Part shown: positions 11,099-12,206 of the stretch, in pieces
Position numbering within the stretch: the stretch's first letter is position 1
Layout of the letters: each line of letters begins with the position of its first letter
From: Thermoplasmata archaeon
Lineage (GTDB): Archaea; Thermoplasmatota; Thermoplasmata; Thermoplasmatales; Thermoplasmataceae
Direction of reading: 5' to 3'
Assembly: GCA_021833045.1 (NCBI GenBank)
Contig: JAKBGP010000043.1
Span: 1 to 12,206, forward strand
Length of the DNA stretch: 12,206 nt
Notes under the pieces: generated by a model
Told to the model about the DNA's origin: nothing
Database searches by the model: none
What the model saw: only the letters and a program-made list of their open reading frames with translations
Translations under genes and position numbers: made by a program

Positions 11099-12206
11099 GT
11101 GGAACTCAGTCCTCAGGAATCAGCTGTTCTTCTTTACCTAAAAGATATTAAAGAGATAAATGAGAAGGATATTGTAATAGATAAACTATCAAATGAAAAT
11201 ATAAGGGGAGCCATTTCATGGCTGGAAAAAAAAGGGTTAGTCTCCGCAAGGGTAGTAAATAGTGAGGAACTGGAGCTTACGCGCGAGGGAAGAAAATACT
11301 TAGAGGAAGGGTTTCCTGAGTATAGAATACTGTCCGTTCTTAAATCAAAGAAAAGAATAAGTTTATCTGATGTTAGGACAATACTTGGCCCGGAAGAATC
11401 TAAAATTGCAATTGCTCAGCTTGCAAAATTTGGAATAAAACCCAATAAGGGAGAGATTGAGATAAACAATTTTAAAGAGATAGAAGATAAATTATTGAAA
11501 AGAATGGAGGTACTTAAATCAATAGATTCCGGCAATAAAGAAATTTTAGAGAAATATCCTGAGGAGAAGGATGCAATTTTAAAACGGAGTGGTATCGTTG
11601 AGAGAAGAACTAGAAGCACACGAATAGTAAAGATCAGCGAAGAAGGTAAGGAAATCTTATCAACCATTCGAGATGCTGAAGATTCTATTGGGGAGCTTAC
11701 AGCTGAGATGATCAGGGATGGAACATGGAAGAATAGAAGGTTCAGAACCTATGACTTGAACATGCCAGGGAAAGTTACACCGAGACATGGACTTCACCCA
11801 TTAACTGTTCTTATCAACGACGTGAGAGAAATCTTTTTATCTATGGGATTTGAGGAATTAAAAGATCCCTATGTTGAATTTACAGGATGGAACATGGATG
11901 CACTTTTCATTCCACAGGATCACCCAGCCAGGGATATGCAGGATACTTTCTTCCTATCAACCAAGAAAAAAGTCGAACCTGATGAGGATGACAGACTTCT
12001 ATTCAGGAGAGCTGGCAAAATCCATGAAAATGGTATAAGAGGATATTCTGGCTGGGGATATAAGTGGAAGCCTGAAGAAGCTGAGAAACTTATGCTAAGG
12101 ACTCATACGACTGCCAGTACAATGAGATCACTTCACAGAACTCCAAAAATGGAGAAAGCTGTATTCTCTGTTGATAAAGTATTCAGGCACGAAAGCGTCG
12201 ATTGGA
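11099..12206 (+). CDS. pheS: Phenylalanyl-tRNA synthetase alpha subunit (partial, 3' end outside window)
   Basis: The frame runs open from GTG 11099 to the window edge (369 codons); an in-frame TAA at 11075 and no other start between them fix GTG. PheS pairs with PheT as an (alpha-beta)2 enzyme charging tRNA(Phe). The archaeal/eukaryotic architecture is visible: about 200 residues of winged-helix-like repeats (SPQESAVLLYL, RGAISWLEKKGLV, and a second LSDVRTILG), then the class II catalytic core. GLHPL (residues 231-235, His233) and DVREIFLSMGFEEL form the motif 1 region; GWNMDALFIPQDHPARDMQ is the phenylalanine/ATP region; RTHTTASTM and VFRHESVD (motif 2, near 361-368) are typical. Archaeal PheS is about 490-510 residues, so roughly 130, including motif 3, lie beyond the window. 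pheT is expected downstream. Confidence 0.95.
   Translation, partial: MELSPQESAVLLYLKDIKEINEKDIVIDKLSNENIRGAISWLEKKGLVSARVVNSEELELTREGRKYLEEGFPEYRILSVLKSKKRISLSDVRTILGPEESKIAIAQLAKFGIKPNKGEIEINNFKEIEDKLLKRMEVLKSIDSGNKEILEKYPEEKDAILKRSGIVERRTRSTRIVKISEEGKEILSTIRDAEDSIGELTAEMIRDGTWKNRRFRTYDLNMPGKVTPRHGLHPLTVLINDVREIFLSMGFEELKDPYVEFTGWNMDALFIPQDHPARDMQDTFFLSTKKKVEPDEDDRLLFRRAGKIHENGIRGYSGWGYKWKPEEAEKLMLRTHTTASTMRSLHRTPKMEKAVFSVDKVFRHESVDW

Noticed and set aside
11416..11667. An 83-codon minus-strand frame
   Set aside because: It is antisense to the winged-helix part of pheS, which is open without interruption from 11099 to the window end.
1..12206. tRNA, rRNA, CRISPR arrays, IS elements, phage or defence genes
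   Set aside because: I looked for T-loop-like GGTTCRA sequences, regularly spaced repeats, transposase motifs and terminal inverted repeats on both strands by eye and saw none.

Overview
The window looks like chromosomal DNA of a Thermoplasmatales-type euryarchaeon (a relative of Thermoplasma, Ferroplasma or Cuniculiplasma). The evidence is a set of archaeal-type genes (RNase P protein component 4, archaeal phosphoglycolate phosphatase, archaeal-type PheS, archaeal PyrK with a short cysteine spacing), A+T-rich DNA, TATA-like boxes about 24-28 bases upstream of start codons (leaderless transcripts), and one small membrane protein built on the thermopsin-like beta-sandwich typical of this order. 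The species is not identified. I see no tRNA, rRNA, CRISPR array, insertion sequence or phage gene; the genes are housekeeping genes packed closely together.

Layout. 2-526 (+) is the C-terminal ~90% of KdpC, the small subunit of the Kdp potassium pump. It converges on a tandem-domain universal stress protein (512-1321, -). 1322-1665 has no certain gene but holds TATA-like boxes, short repeats and a few very short reading frames. 1666-2202 (+) is a degenerate HisA-like half barrel. 2344-5876 (+) is a tight operon: pyrD, pyrK, queE, pyrC. It encodes dihydroorotase and the two-subunit dihydroorotate dehydrogenase of UMP synthesis, with a 7-deazaguanine (archaeosine precursor) enzyme inserted in the middle. 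5857-6540 (-) is a HAD phosphoglycolate phosphatase, divergent from rnp4 (6574-6861, +). A minus-strand run of three genes follows: an N-terminal HTH/class I methyltransferase/THUMP-like protein (7633-8832), a small secreted/anchored protein (7136-7585) and a 75-residue conserved-looking protein (6851-7078). hemA (9062-10336, +) overlaps a metallophosphoesterase (10245-10991, -) by 92 bases. The window ends inside pheS (11099-12206, +).

Physical organisation. All four convergent pairs overlap at their 3' ends (15, 20, 11 and 92 bases), with no room for a terminator. Divergent pairs share short regions with one TATA-like box per direction. Inside the pyr operon the genes are joined by ATGATG stop/start overlaps or an 8-nt gap with GGTG/GAGG-type ribosome-binding sites, whereas operon-leading genes look leaderless.

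I did not find a clear new defence or mobile system. The points most worth a second look are the HemA tail overprinted on the conserved end of the phosphoesterase, the degenerate HisA-like protein with its repeat-rich upstream region, the USP protein paired with Kdp, and the interleaved 33-base bidirectional promoter.
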